DNA from: Arcobacter defluvii
Lineage (GTDB): Bacteria; Campylobacterota; Campylobacteria; Campylobacterales; Arcobacteraceae
Direction: 5' to 3'
DNA: 64,000 nucleotides
NCBI RefSeq assembly: GCF_013201725.1
Contig: NZ_CP053835.1
Location: forward strand, 1 to 64,000
The position numbers and the translations under genes were made by a program. Position 1 is the stretch's first letter. Every line of letters begins with the position of its first letter. Below are positions 54,140 to 62,699 of the stretch, in pieces. Below the pieces are notes generated by a model. That model worked only from the letters and a program-made list of their open reading frames with translations, did not search any database and had not been told where the DNA came from.

Positions 54140-54670
54140 TTATTTAGATAGTTGATTTATATATTTTATATAATCTTCTGTGTATTTATTTAATACTTCT
54201 TCTGGTAGTTTATATTCTGTTCCATAAATAATAAAAGGTTTTTTGTAATCCATTTTTATGTAGTTTGACGTACCTAAAAACGGAAAAAGAAATTCTTCAA
54301 CACTTTTCTTATCTTTTCCAGTTTCACTAAACGCTTTTTCATCTCCTCCACAACTAACAACAACAGCAAAAGGTTTATTTTCTAATTTATAATTAGCACC
54401 ATAAGCAAAATCATATTCAAGTACAAGATCAAACCACTCTTTTAAAAGTGCAGGTGAACTAAACCAATACATTGGAAACTGAAAAACAATAACATCATGT
54501 TTTAACAATAACTCTTGCTCTTTTTTTACATCTATTTTAAAGTCTGGATAGTTTGTATATAAATTGTTTATAGTTACATTTTCTAAGTTACTAATTGCAT
54601 TTGTAAGTTTTTTATTTACAACTGAATTTTCAATATTTGGATGAACTAAATTTACCAATATTTTTTTCAT
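54140..54670 (-). CDS. NAD(P)H-dependent flavin oxidoreductase (flavodoxin-2 fold)
   Basis: 176 residues of the MdaB/KefF-like quinone reductase family: ILVNLVHPNIENSVVNKKL, FQFPMYWFSSPALLKEWFDLVLEYDFAYG (key part FPMYWFSSPALLKEWFD), and VVSCGGDEKAFSETG. Reduces quinones or nitro compounds using NAD(P)H. Divergent from the HxlR regulator, a common pairing in quinone-responsive systems. Confidence 0.83.
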   Translation of the reverse strand: MKKILVNLVHPNIENSVVNKKLTNAISNLENVTINNLYTNYPDFKIDVKKEQELLLKHDVIVFQFPMYWFSSPALLKEWFDLVLEYDFAYGANYKLENKPFAVVVSCGGDEKAFSETGKDKKSVEEFLFPFLGTSNYIKMDYKKPFIIYGTEYKLPEEVLNKYTEDYIKYINQLSK

Positions 54671-54727
54671 AATTAAAGCCTTTTTTATAAATTTAATTGG
54701 ATTATATATAATTATAAAATAAAATGT

Positions 54728-54753
54728 AAGTATGTACTTTTATGTAATATACT
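54728..54753. promoter_or_regulatory. HxlR operator and promoter region
   Basis: AAGTA-TG-TACTT palindrome (54728-54739) and TATACT -10 (54748-54753). Short AGTA/TACT palindromes are operators of some HxlR/YodB regulators. Likely controls both divergent genes. Confidence 0.45.
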
Positions 54754-54772
54754 ATCAATTAGGAAAGTGTCT

Positions 54773-55117
54773 ATGAAAAAAAATGAAGAGAATAATATCA
54801 CGGAAACGCCATTTGGTTATACTTTATCTCTAATTTCTGGAAAATGGAAAATGATAATTTTATATTTATTAGCTGAATATGAAGTTATAAGATACAATGA
54901 ACTACAAAGAAAAATAGGTGCAATTACTTATAAAATGCTCAGTTCACAATTAAAAGAGTTAGAAGCGGATAAATTAATCACAAGAAAAGAATACCCAATG
55001 ATTCCACCAAAAGTTGAATACAGTTTAACACAAAGAGGGAAATCTCTTATTCCTATTTTAGATGCAATGTGTGAATGGGGTTATAAAGAAAGACCTGACA
55101 TAAATTGTATTATTTAA
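54773..55117 (+). CDS. HxlR-family transcriptional regulator
   Basis: 114 residues with the HxlR winged helix: ISGKWKMIILYLLAEYEVIRYNELQRKIGAITYKMLSSQLKELEADKLITRKEY (key parts SGKWKMIIL and TYKMLSSQLKELE). ATG 54773 follows AGGAAAGTGTCT; a GTG at 54767 lies within the SD. It likely regulates the oxidoreductase and itself. Confidence 0.88.
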   Translation: MKKNEENNITETPFGYTLSLISGKWKMIILYLLAEYEVIRYNELQRKIGAITYKMLSSQLKELEADKLITRKEYPMIPPKVEYSLTQRGKSLIPILDAMCEWGYKERPDINCII

Positions 55118-55143
55118 AATAAAAAATCACTCTTTCATTATTA

Positions 55144-55159
55144 AGGAATAGTATTTGCA
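55144..55159 (+). promoter_or_regulatory. Sigma-54 promoter of the NifX-like/NifU operon
   Basis: AGGAATAGTATTTGCA on the plus strand with GG-N10-GC spacing, 34 bp before ATG 55193. Confidence 0.78.
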
Positions 55160-55192
55160 TTACTCTTTTTGTTAAACAAAAGGAGTCTTACA

Positions 55193-55582
55193 ATGATTGC
55201 TATACCATTAGACAAAAAAGATTCAACAACAATATCCGAATTGTTTGGAAATTCAGCTTATTTTGCTTTTTTAAATGAAGAAACAGGACATTTTAAAGTA
55301 GTTAAAAATCAAGCTTGTGGAGATGGATTAGAAACAGCTAAGTTTCTTTCAAAACAAAATATTGACAGTACAATTTTTTATCATATGGGAGAAGGAATTT
55401 TCAACTTTTTTCAAGAAAAGAAATTGAAAGTTTATAGTTGCGTAAAAAACTATCTAAGTATAGATGAAATTTACAGACAGATATTATCTGACAAATGTAA
55501 ACTTGTAACAAAATCAAATTGTTCTACTCTTTTGGATTCAGGAATGCCAAGTGGTAGTTGTGCTTGTAGTTCAGCAAAATAG
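55193..55582 (+). CDS. NifX/NifB-C-like Fe-Mo cofactor family protein with Cys tail
   Basis: 129 residues from ATG 55193 (SD AAAGGAGTCTTACA). Fold pattern IAIPLDKKDSTTISELFGNSAYFAFLNEETGHF and STIFYHMGEGIFNFFQ resembles the dinitrogenase cofactor-biosynthesis family (NifX, MTH1175). The C-terminus is Cys-rich (SNCSTLLDSGMPSGSCACSSAK: C, then CAC). First gene after the sigma-54 site; the next gene starts 10 bp later. Confidence 0.72.
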   Translation: MIAIPLDKKDSTTISELFGNSAYFAFLNEETGHFKVVKNQACGDGLETAKFLSKQNIDSTIFYHMGEGIFNFFQEKKLKVYSCVKNYLSIDEIYRQILSDKCKLVTKSNCSTLLDSGMPSGSCACSSAK

Positions 55583-55591
55583 GAATAATTT

Positions 55592-56563
55592 ATGAAAAAG
55601 GATTTGGAATATTATCTTAATTTAGAGTATCCCTTTGAAAGTTATTTTGGTGAAAATGAGATAGGTGATGCTTATTTAGTTCAATATTTAGATTTTGATA
55701 TAAAAGCTGCAAGTGAAGATTATGAAGAAGCAGTAGAACTTGCAAAATCCTATCTAAAAGAATATATAAAAAAACAATTGGAATTAAACAAAGAGATACC
55801 AAATCCAAATGAAGGAATGAGATTTATGGAACATAGAACAGCATTAGAAGCATATAAGAATCAAGATTTTAAAAAGGCTTTTGAAATTTGGAGCCAAGAG
55901 GTTAATCATAAAAATGATCAAGCAATGGCAAATTTAGGTTTAATGTATCTAAAAGGTGAAGGTGTAGAAAAAGATTTCTCAAAAGCAAAAGAGTGGTTTG
56001 AAAAAGCAAGTATTTATGATAATGATTCAGCAAATTTCAATTTAGCTTTAATGTATCAAACAAAAATTGGTGTTGAAGAAGATATTGAAAAAGCAATAGA
56101 ATATTTTAGAAAAGCTGTTAGAAAAAATCACATTCAAGCAGCGTTTAGATTAGCTTTAATTTTATTAAAAGATAGACAAAACCTTGAGCGATTAAAAGAA
56201 GGTTTTGACTGTATGATAAAAGCTGCATTAAATGGGCATGTTATGGCAAAAGTTCAACTAACAGGTTCAGACAAAAATATAACTGATATAAATGAATTAA
56301 ACCAATTTTTTAGAGCACAAGATTTAGAAACACAACTAATTACAGTAAATGATGCTCTTGAAAGATATATAAGACCAATATTGAAAAAAGATGGTGGAGA
56401 TATAGTTTTAATTGATTATAAAAATGAGCCTGAAATTGAGTTAAGACTTGCATATCAAGGGGCTTGTGTTGGCTGTTCAATAGCTTCAACTGGAACATAT
56501 GAGATGATTAAAAATACTATTGAACAAATAATAGATAAAAGGGTTAGGATTTTTATATTATGA
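55592..56563 (+). CDS. HicB-like - Sel1 repeats - NifU C-terminal fusion protein
   Basis: 323 residues. Residues 1-72 (YYLNLEYPFES... AYLVQYLDFDIKAASEDYEEAVELAKSYLKEYIKKQLELNKEIPNP) match the HicB antitoxin fold in pattern, cut short here to key AYLVQYLDFD and EEAVELAKSYL. Sel1-like helical repeats follow (about 80-215: ANLGLMYLKGEGVEKDFSKA and ANFNLALMYQTKIGVEEDIEKA). The C-terminal part (about 250-323) is NifU-like with GACVGCSIASTGT (Cys292, Cys295), a Fe-S carrier site. It lies in a sigma-54 operon. Confidence 0.75.
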   Translation: MKKDLEYYLNLEYPFESYFGENEIGDAYLVQYLDFDIKAASEDYEEAVELAKSYLKEYIKKQLELNKEIPNPNEGMRFMEHRTALEAYKNQDFKKAFEIWSQEVNHKNDQAMANLGLMYLKGEGVEKDFSKAKEWFEKASIYDNDSANFNLALMYQTKIGVEEDIEKAIEYFRKAVRKNHIQAAFRLALILLKDRQNLERLKEGFDCMIKAALNGHVMAKVQLTGSDKNITDINELNQFFRAQDLETQLITVNDALERYIRPILKKDGGDIVLIDYKNEPEIELRLAYQGACVGCSIASTGTYEMIKNTIEQIIDKRVRIFIL

Positions 56564-56925
56564 AAATTGCGTTTGCTTCACAAGACAATATTCATGTTAA
56601 TCAACATTTTGGTTGGTGTAAAGAGTTTTTTATTTATGAAATAATTGGTGAAGATTATACTTTTTTAAAATCTGTTGATTCTTCACTTGAAATTGATGAT
56701 GAAATAGAAAAACTTTCATATAAAATAGAGTGTCTTGAAGATAGTGATATTTTATATGTACAGCAAATTGGACCAAAGGCTTCAATGATGGTTAAATCAT
56801 GTAAAATTTTTCCAATGCAATCAAGTAGAGAAAATGAAAAAATTATTGATATTTTGGAGCAATTTATAAAAATGCAAAAAAATCCTCCTCTTTGGATGAG
56901 AAGGTTATTACAAAATGAATCATAA
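56560..56925 (+). CDS. NifX-like protein, second copy
   Basis: 121 residues with the NifX fold: MKIAFASQDNIHVNQHFGWCKEFFIYEI, ILYVQQIGPKASMMVKSCKIFPMQ, and the tail NPPLWMRRLLQNES. Overlaps the fusion gene by 4 bp and fprA by 11 bp. NifX and paralogues carry FeMo-co precursors; which paralogue does what here is not known. Confidence 0.83.
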   Translation: MKIAFASQDNIHVNQHFGWCKEFFIYEIIGEDYTFLKSVDSSLEIDDEIEKLSYKIECLEDSDILYVQQIGPKASMMVKSCKIFPMQSSRENEKIIDILEQFIKMQKNPPLWMRRLLQNES

Positions 56926-58153
56926 AAAACCAATACAAATAGTTGAAAATATTTATTTTATAGGTGCTTTTGATCCTGATATTAGAACATTTGATATTAT
57001 TATGAAAACAGCAAATGGTTCTTCATATAATGCTTATTTGATAAAAACTTCTGAAGGTGTAATAATAGTTGATACTGTAAAACTAGAGTTTCAACAAGAG
57101 TTTTTTTCAAAAATAGAACAACTTTGTTCTTATGATGAAATTAAGTATGTTTTATGTCACCACTTAGAACCTGACCACGCAGGTGCAATTCCAGAACTTA
57201 TAAAAAGAGCTCCTCAAGCAAAAGTTTTGATTTCTCCTCAAGCAACACCTATGTTAAAAGCAATAACAAATAATGAAAATATTGATTTTGAAACCGTTTG
57301 GACAAATAAAGAGTTGAAATTAGGAGAAAAAACAATTAAGTTTTTAACTACTCCATATTTACATTGGCCAGAAACAATGAGTTCTTATGTTGTTGAAGAC
57401 TCTCTTCTTTTTAGTGGAGATGTTTTTGGTAGCCATTTTTATGATAATAGATTATTTGATGATTTAGTTGGAGATTTTTCTTATGCTTTCAAATATTATT
57501 ATGACCATATTATGAGACCTTTTAAAACATATGTTTTAAATGCTCTAAAGTTATATGATAAACTGGAGATTAATATTATTGCAACTTTACATGGACCAAT
57601 AATTAGAGAAAAACCATATAAATATATTGAACTTTATAGAAAATGGAGTTTAGATAGACCTGAAAATATTAGTTCTTCAAATAAAATAATCTCTATATTT
57701 TATTTAACAAGTTATAAAAATACAAGGGATATGGCAGAAGCTATCTTTGATGGAGCAGAAAGTATAAAAACTATAAGGGCTAGTTTATATGATTTAGCTT
57801 CAATAGAAGAGCAAAATATGATAAATATTCTTGAAGAGAGTGATGGAATACTTATTGGAACACCAACAATAAACGCTGATGCTCCAAAACCTGTTTGGGA
57901 TTTATTATCTTGTATGATGTATTTAGAAAAAAGAGGAAAAACAGGACAGGCTTTTGGAAGTTATGGTTGGAGTGGTGAAGCTGTAAATATGATTTTAGAT
58001 AGAATGAAATCACTTCATTTTAGAGTTCCTCCAATAGAGCCAATGAAAATAAGACTTATTCCTAATGATGAAGAATTAGAAAATTGTTTTAATTTTGGAA
58101 AGGAGTTTGCTCAAATTGTAAATGGCAAAATGATTGAAATAGATATGAATTAA
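56915..58153 (+). CDS. fprA: A-type flavoprotein (FprA/flavodiiron protein)
   Basis: 412 residues. A metallo-beta-lactamase diiron domain with LCHHLEPDHAGAIPEL (iron ligands H-x-E-x-D-H), FSGDVFGSHF and an HGPIIR His, followed by a flavodoxin-like FMN domain (IISIFYLTSYKNTRDMAEAI from about residue 258). Flavodiiron proteins reduce O2 or NO. Within the nif operon it most likely removes oxygen to protect nitrogenase. Confidence 0.92.
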   Translation: MNHKKPIQIVENIYFIGAFDPDIRTFDIIMKTANGSSYNAYLIKTSEGVIIVDTVKLEFQQEFFSKIEQLCSYDEIKYVLCHHLEPDHAGAIPELIKRAPQAKVLISPQATPMLKAITNNENIDFETVWTNKELKLGEKTIKFLTTPYLHWPETMSSYVVEDSLLFSGDVFGSHFYDNRLFDDLVGDFSYAFKYYYDHIMRPFKTYVLNALKLYDKLEINIIATLHGPIIREKPYKYIELYRKWSLDRPENISSSNKIISIFYLTSYKNTRDMAEAIFDGAESIKTIRASLYDLASIEEQNMINILEESDGILIGTPTINADAPKPVWDLLSCMMYLEKRGKTGQAFGSYGWSGEAVNMILDRMKSLHFRVPPIEPMKIRLIPNDEELENCFNFGKEFAQIVNGKMIEIDMN

Positions 58154-58165
58154 AAAATTAATTAC

Positions 58166-58213
58166 CGATGAGTATAAAACTTTACAGGGGTTTAACTAAA
58201 ACGATACTCATCG
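58166..58213. terminator. Hairpin with 10 bp stem between fprA and lysR
   Basis: CGATGAGTAT (58166-58175) and ATACTCATCG (58204-58213) are exact complements with a 28 nt loop; AAAC/GTTT inside may extend it. It separates convergent genes. No long T run follows. Confidence 0.5.
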
Positions 58214-58223
58214 CTTATTAATT

Positions 58224-59051
58224 TTACAACTCCATATCTTTTAAATATTCACTAATTTTGGGAATATAATCTTTTCTACAAACTAAACAAGTTGGGATAT
58301 TTGCCTCTTTTTTTGGTAAAACAGTGATTTTAATATCTTTATCATAACCCATTTTTTTTACAATACTTGTAGGAAGTAAACTTTTTCCCATTCCCACTTT
58401 TATACAAGAAAGAATAGTTTCTAAACTTCCAAAGCATAGAGATTTTTCTACAAAAATATCTTTTTGTTTATAATAATCTCTTAAAAATTCATCATAAACA
58501 CAACCCTCTTTGAAAGTTAGAGTTACATTTGGAGTGTTGTTTTCTTGTGGTTCTAAAATGGCTATCTCTTCTTCATATTTTTTTAAAATCATTAGAGAAT
58601 CATTTTTAGGTTCACCACTAATAAAAGCAATATCAATTTTATAATCTAATATCAATTGCATAATATCTTTAGTTGTTCCCGTAAAAAGTTCTAGTTGCAT
58701 TTTTGGAAAATCTTTGTGAAGTTGTATTAAAAAAGGAGAGATTCTAACAACAGCATTACACTCAGTTGAGCCAACTTTTAAATGACTCATTTGTTCATCT
58801 TGATTTAAACTTGATATTGCATTTTCCATCTTACTTATTATTTCTAAAGCTTGTGGATAAAATTTTTCACCTGAAGGTGTTAAAATCACACCTTTTGGAA
58901 CTCTATAAAATAGTTCAAGTCCTAAAATCTTTTCAAGTTGTTTTATTCTTGAAGTTACGTTTGATTGGGCACATTTTAGTTCATTTGAAGCAAGAGAAAT
59001 ACTTTTTTTATTTGCAACACTAACAAAAACTTTTAATAAATTCATATCCAT
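58224..59051 (-). CDS. LysR-family transcriptional regulator
   Basis: 275 residues from ATG 59051 (MDMNLLKVFVSVANKKSISLASNELKCAQSNVTSRIKQLE, key parts FVSVANKKSISLAS and QSNVTSRIKQLE), after AAGGGAAAATGAT. The frame can open nine codons earlier. C-terminal periplasmic-binding-like ligand domain (about 90-275). Divergent from the MFS transporter and probably controls it and lysE. Confidence 0.9.
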   Translation of the reverse strand: MDMNLLKVFVSVANKKSISLASNELKCAQSNVTSRIKQLEKILGLELFYRVPKGVILTPSGEKFYPQALEIISKMENAISSLNQDEQMSHLKVGSTECNAVVRISPFLIQLHKDFPKMQLELFTGTTKDIMQLILDYKIDIAFISGEPKNDSLMILKKYEEEIAILEPQENNTPNVTLTFKEGCVYDEFLRDYYKQKDIFVEKSLCFGSLETILSCIKVGMGKSLLPTSIVKKMGYDKDIKITVLPKKEANIPTCLVCRKDYIPKISEYLKDMEL

Positions 59052-59092
59052 ATCATTTTCCCTTATATCACCTATCATTATTGATTATTTGA

Positions 59093-59111
59093 CACTAGAT
59101 AACCTTTAGTG
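59093..59111. promoter_or_regulatory. Possible LysR operator
   Basis: CACTA-N9-TAGTG inverted repeat in the lysR/MFS gap. Confidence 0.4.
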
Positions 59112-59148
59112 ATATGATACCGTAACTTAACAGACGAAGGCTTTAAAC

Positions 59149-60327
59149 ATGAATAGACTTTTAAACAAAGATGATAATTTATCCATCTTAATCGCTGGTA
59201 TATTCGCAATTATTGTTGGTATTGGAGTTGCAAGATTTGCCTTTACTTCTTTAATACCTTCAATGTTGCAGGATTATTTAGATATTACTTTTGCAGGAAT
59301 TTTAGCTTCACTAAATTTTGCAGGGTATTTAACAGGTTCAATTTTATCTGTATTTATAAAAGATATAAATCAAAAAGTAGTATTGTTTAGAATTGGGTTA
59401 GTTTTAGCAATACTTACAACTTTTGTTTTAGGATTTAGTACAAATGAAACATATTGGATAATTGCAAGAATAATAGCTGGATTTGCAGGTGCTATGGCTT
59501 TGGTAGTTGGTTCTGCTATTGTTATGACAAAATTGAAAATAGAGAGTAAAACTAAAGCGATGGGGATACACTTTAGTGGTATTGGATTTTCTATTTTAAC
59601 TACAGATTTAATAAATAGATATATTTTAAGTAGTGGTGGAACTTGGCAAGAATCTTGGAAGGTTTTGGCTATTTTTGGAGCAATTTTATCAATTTATTCG
59701 ATTTATATCTTATCATTTGATAAAGAAGTAAAACAAAATGTGGTAAAACACAAATTTGATATCTCAATATTTACAATATTTGTTATTTTATTGATTATGG
59801 CATACTTTACAGAAGGTGTTGGTTTTGTTGTTCAAGGAACATTTTTGCCTGATATTATAAATAATCTTCCAGGACTTGCAGGTTATGGAAATTTAACTTG
59901 GACTTTAGTAGGACTTGCTGGAATTCCTTCTTGTATTATTTGGATGAGATTAGCTCACAAATATGGAAGTATAAATATAATTATTATTGCTTTATTGATT
60001 CAAATGGTAGGTATCTTAATACCAACATTTACAAATAATATCTATTTGAATCTTTTAAGTGGTATTTTTTATGGTGGAACTTTTATTGGTTTAGTTGCCC
60101 TTTTTATGAATCTTGGTGGGCAACTTGCAAAACATAATCCAGTTGTTTTAATGGGAGCTTTAACTACTTCTTATGGAATTGGACAAGTTATTGCTCCACT
60201 TTATAGTGTATATTTGATTGAAAAATTTGGTAATTATGATTATGCTTTATATCTAACTGCTTTTATAGTTTTTGGAGGAGTATTATTACTTTTTATTGCC
60301 AAAAAATTTGAAACGGAAAAAATTTAG
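59149..60327 (+). CDS. YbfB/YjiJ-family MFS transporter
   Basis: 392 residues with about twelve transmembrane helices. The start GIGVARFAFTSLIPSMLQDYLDITFAGILASLNFAGYLTGS is the YbfB/YjiJ family pattern (key part GVARFAFTSLIPSM). Substrate unknown, probably export of a small compound. The lysE-type gene follows 8 bp later. Confidence 0.85.
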   Translation: MNRLLNKDDNLSILIAGIFAIIVGIGVARFAFTSLIPSMLQDYLDITFAGILASLNFAGYLTGSILSVFIKDINQKVVLFRIGLVLAILTTFVLGFSTNETYWIIARIIAGFAGAMALVVGSAIVMTKLKIESKTKAMGIHFSGIGFSILTTDLINRYILSSGGTWQESWKVLAIFGAILSIYSIYILSFDKEVKQNVVKHKFDISIFTIFVILLIMAYFTEGVGFVVQGTFLPDIINNLPGLAGYGNLTWTLVGLAGIPSCIIWMRLAHKYGSINIIIIALLIQMVGILIPTFTNNIYLNLLSGIFYGGTFIGLVALFMNLGGQLAKHNPVVLMGALTTSYGIGQVIAPLYSVYLIEKFGNYDYALYLTAFIVFGGVLLLFIAKKFETEKI

Positions 60328-60335
60328 GAATTTTA

Positions 60336-60953
60336 TTGGAACAGTATTTAAACGAATTTGTATTTTTAGCTAGTGCAATTTTTTTGGCTCTTATGAGTCC
60401 AGGACCTGATTTTATGGTTACTTTAAAACAAAGTATAAATCATGAAAGAAAATATGCAATTATTAGTAGTTTTGGTATAAGTATAGGAATAGTTTTCCAC
60501 TTAGCTTATACGATTTTAGGTTTTTCTTTTATAATAAAAGTTTTTCCAATGTTCTTAGATATTATAAGATACATTGGAGCTACTTATTTAATATACATAG
60601 GATATAAAAGTTTTAAATCTTCTCACATAAAAATTGAAAAAGATAATCAAAAAAAGATGACTATCAAAAAAGCTTTTATGTTAGGATTTTTTTGTAATGT
60701 TTTTAATCCCAAAGCAACAATGTTTTTTTTATCTATATTTTCAATCATTGTAAATGAATCAACACCTATGTATGTTCAACTTTTATTTGGTCTTTTTTGT
60801 GTTATAGCAAATTTCGTTTGGTATTCTTTAATTGCTCTTTTTCTTACTAGAAAAAAAAGTATTGAACTTTTTGATAAATATTCAAATATTATAAATAAAG
60901 TTATAGGAGCTATTTTAATATTTTTTGGTCTTTATTTTATTATCTCATCATGA
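60336..60953 (+). CDS. LysE-family exporter
   Basis: 205 residues with about six transmembrane helices and LysE/RhtB hallmarks ALMSPGPDFMVTLKQS (about 19-34) and GFFCNVFNPKATMFFLSIFS (about 113-130). TTG start at 60336 follows TAGGAATTTTA. It likely exports an amino acid or related compound under the LysR regulator. Confidence 0.87.
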   Translation: MEQYLNEFVFLASAIFLALMSPGPDFMVTLKQSINHERKYAIISSFGISIGIVFHLAYTILGFSFIIKVFPMFLDIIRYIGATYLIYIGYKSFKSSHIKIEKDNQKKMTIKKAFMLGFFCNVFNPKATMFFLSIFSIIVNESTPMYVQLLFGLFCVIANFVWYSLIALFLTRKKSIELFDKYSNIINKVIGAILIFFGLYFIISS

Positions 60954-61133
60954 TAAGTCACTTAAATTAGAAACTTTGTAAATTATATCTTTTAACTCAT
61001 TTAATTTTTTTATTACTGCATCATTACAAGGTTTGTCTAATTTGTATCTTGCTTCTATAAAATCATAAATATTATCTATATTTCCATATATCTCTTTTAA
61101 TAACTCTTTTTTTATCTCTTCTTGAACTCTCAT
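60948..61133 (-). CDS. Small helical protein with its own sigma-54 promoter
   Basis: 61 residues from ATG 61133 (MRVQEEIKKELLKEIYGNID; SD AAGGAAGATATT), highly charged and helical with one Cys (KPCNDAV). Upstream on the same strand is a match to the nif promoter pattern (61165-61180), back to back with the nifB promoter. No family recognised. I think it is a nif-regulated gene. Confidence 0.55.
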   Translation of the reverse strand: MRVQEEIKKELLKEIYGNIDNIYDFIEARYKLDKPCNDAVIKKLNELKDIIYKVSNLSDLS

Positions 61134-61164
61134 AATATCTTCCTTATTTGATATGGATTTTATA

Positions 61165-61180
61165 TGCATTTTTTATTCCT
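61165..61180 (-). promoter_or_regulatory. Sigma-54 promoter of the 61-residue protein gene
   Basis: AGGAATAAAAAATGCA on the minus strand. GG-N10-GC spacing and the window-wide GGAAYA-N5-TGCA pattern hold. Confidence 0.65.
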
Positions 61181-61190
61181 ATTTTTTGTA

Positions 61191-61206
61191 TGGAACATTA
61201 AATGCA
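61191..61206 (+). promoter_or_regulatory. nifB: Sigma-54 promoter of nifB
   Basis: TGGAACATTAAATGCA on the plus strand, 31 bp before ATG 61238, only 10 bp from the divergent site 61165-61180. Confidence 0.83.
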
Positions 61207-61237
61207 TTGTGTTGATAAATCAAATAAGGAGTTATCT

Positions 61238-62686
61238 ATGAGTTGTTCGTGTACTTCAAGTAGTTCTCAAGAATCAATCCAAGAAGATATAATGGCAAAA
61301 ATTAATAATCATCCATGTTATAGTGAAGGTGCTCACCAACACTATGCAAGGATACATGTTGCTGTTGCACCTGCTTGTAATATTCAATGTAACTACTGTA
61401 ATAGAAAATATGATTGTTCAAATGAGAGTAGACCAGGTGTTACTAGTAGTAAATTATCACCAGAAGAAGCAGTTAAGAAGATTTTATACGTTGGTGGTGA
61501 AATTCAACAACTTTCAGTTGTAGGAATTGCAGGACCTGGTGATGCATTAGCAAACCCTGAAAAAACTTTTAAAACTTTTAAAATGTTATATGAAAAAGCA
61601 CCAGATTTAAAAATGTGTTTATCAACAAATGGACTTATGTTACCAGATTATATTGATCAAATCCAAAAATATAATGTTGACCATGTAACTGTGACTATCA
61701 ATTCTGTTGATGAAACTGGTGAAGTTGGTTCAAAAATCTATCCATGGATTTTATGGAATCACAAAAAAGTATTTGGAAAAGAAGCAGCAAAAATCCTTTT
61801 ACAAAGACAACTTGAGGGAATCAAGATGTTAACTGAAAGAGGAATTTTAGTAAAAGCTAACTCGGTTTTAATTCCAGGTGTTAATGACCAAGAATTACCA
61901 AATGTTGCTAAAAAATTAAAAGAGTTAGGTGTATTCTTACATAATATCATGCCTTTATTATCAAAACCTGAATTTGGTACATATTATGGACTAAATGGGC
62001 AAGCAAGCGCAACTGACCAAGAAGTTATGGCTGCTCAAGAAGCTTGTGGAATGGATATGAAATTAATGTCACACTGTAGACAATGCAGGGCTGATGCAGT
62101 TGGATTAATTGGTGAAGATAGAGGTGAAGAGTTCACTAAAGATTCATTTGTAAAAATGGATTGGGAAGAATTAACTAAAAAATATGATATCAATGCACGA
62201 GCTGCAAAACATCAAGTTATAGAAAACTGGAGAGCTGCACTAGAAATTGCAAATGAAAAAATCAAAATTGCACAAGCTAGCAAAGAGCAATTAAGTTCAA
62301 CAGGTGAGACTAAACTTGTAGCTGTTACAACTGCTGGTGAGGGAACTATCAACTTACACTTTGGTAATGCTAAAGAGTTCCTAATCTATGAAGCTGGAGA
62401 CAAAGCTATCAAATTTGTAATGCATAGAAAAGTAGAAAATCCATATTGTAAAGGACCTGAAGATTGTGATGGTTCTTATCCAATTGAAGAGATTAAAAAC
62501 ACACTAAAAGATGTTGATATTTTATTAACAGAAAAAATTGGTGGTTGTCCAATGGATGAATTAAAATCAATTAACTTGATTTGTGATGATTCTTATGCAC
62601 TTCAACCGATTGAGAAATCAGTATTTGCAGCAGTTCAAAAATATTTCTATTCAGATACTGCAAAATCTGAAAAAGAGTTAGGGTAA
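61238..62686 (+). CDS. nifB: NifB, FeMo-co radical SAM synthase with NifX-like domain
   Basis: 482 residues from ATG 61238 (SD AAGGAG). An upstream in-frame ATG at 61202 is rejected because it lies inside the sigma-54 promoter. The radical SAM motif Cys47-x3-Cys51-x2-Cys54 is followed by IAGPGDALANPEKTF and further Cys ligands (HCRQCRADAVGLIGED). The C-terminal NifX-like domain (from about 365, FGNAKEFLIYEAG) completes the long NifB type. It makes NifB-co. Confidence 0.96.
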   Translation: MSCSCTSSSSQESIQEDIMAKINNHPCYSEGAHQHYARIHVAVAPACNIQCNYCNRKYDCSNESRPGVTSSKLSPEEAVKKILYVGGEIQQLSVVGIAGPGDALANPEKTFKTFKMLYEKAPDLKMCLSTNGLMLPDYIDQIQKYNVDHVTVTINSVDETGEVGSKIYPWILWNHKKVFGKEAAKILLQRQLEGIKMLTERGILVKANSVLIPGVNDQELPNVAKKLKELGVFLHNIMPLLSKPEFGTYYGLNGQASATDQEVMAAQEACGMDMKLMSHCRQCRADAVGLIGEDRGEEFTKDSFVKMDWEELTKKYDINARAAKHQVIENWRAALEIANEKIKIAQASKEQLSSTGETKLVAVTTAGEGTINLHFGNAKEFLIYEAGDKAIKFVMHRKVENPYCKGPEDCDGSYPIEEIKNTLKDVDILLTEKIGGCPMDELKSINLICDDSYALQPIEKSVFAAVQKYFYSDTAKSEKELG

Positions 62687-62699
62687 AACCTAACTTTTT

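Noticed and set aside
55592-55808. HicAB toxin-antitoxin system
   Set aside because: Only the HicB-like fold is present, as the N-terminus of a longer fusion. No HicA-like short toxin gene lies beside it.
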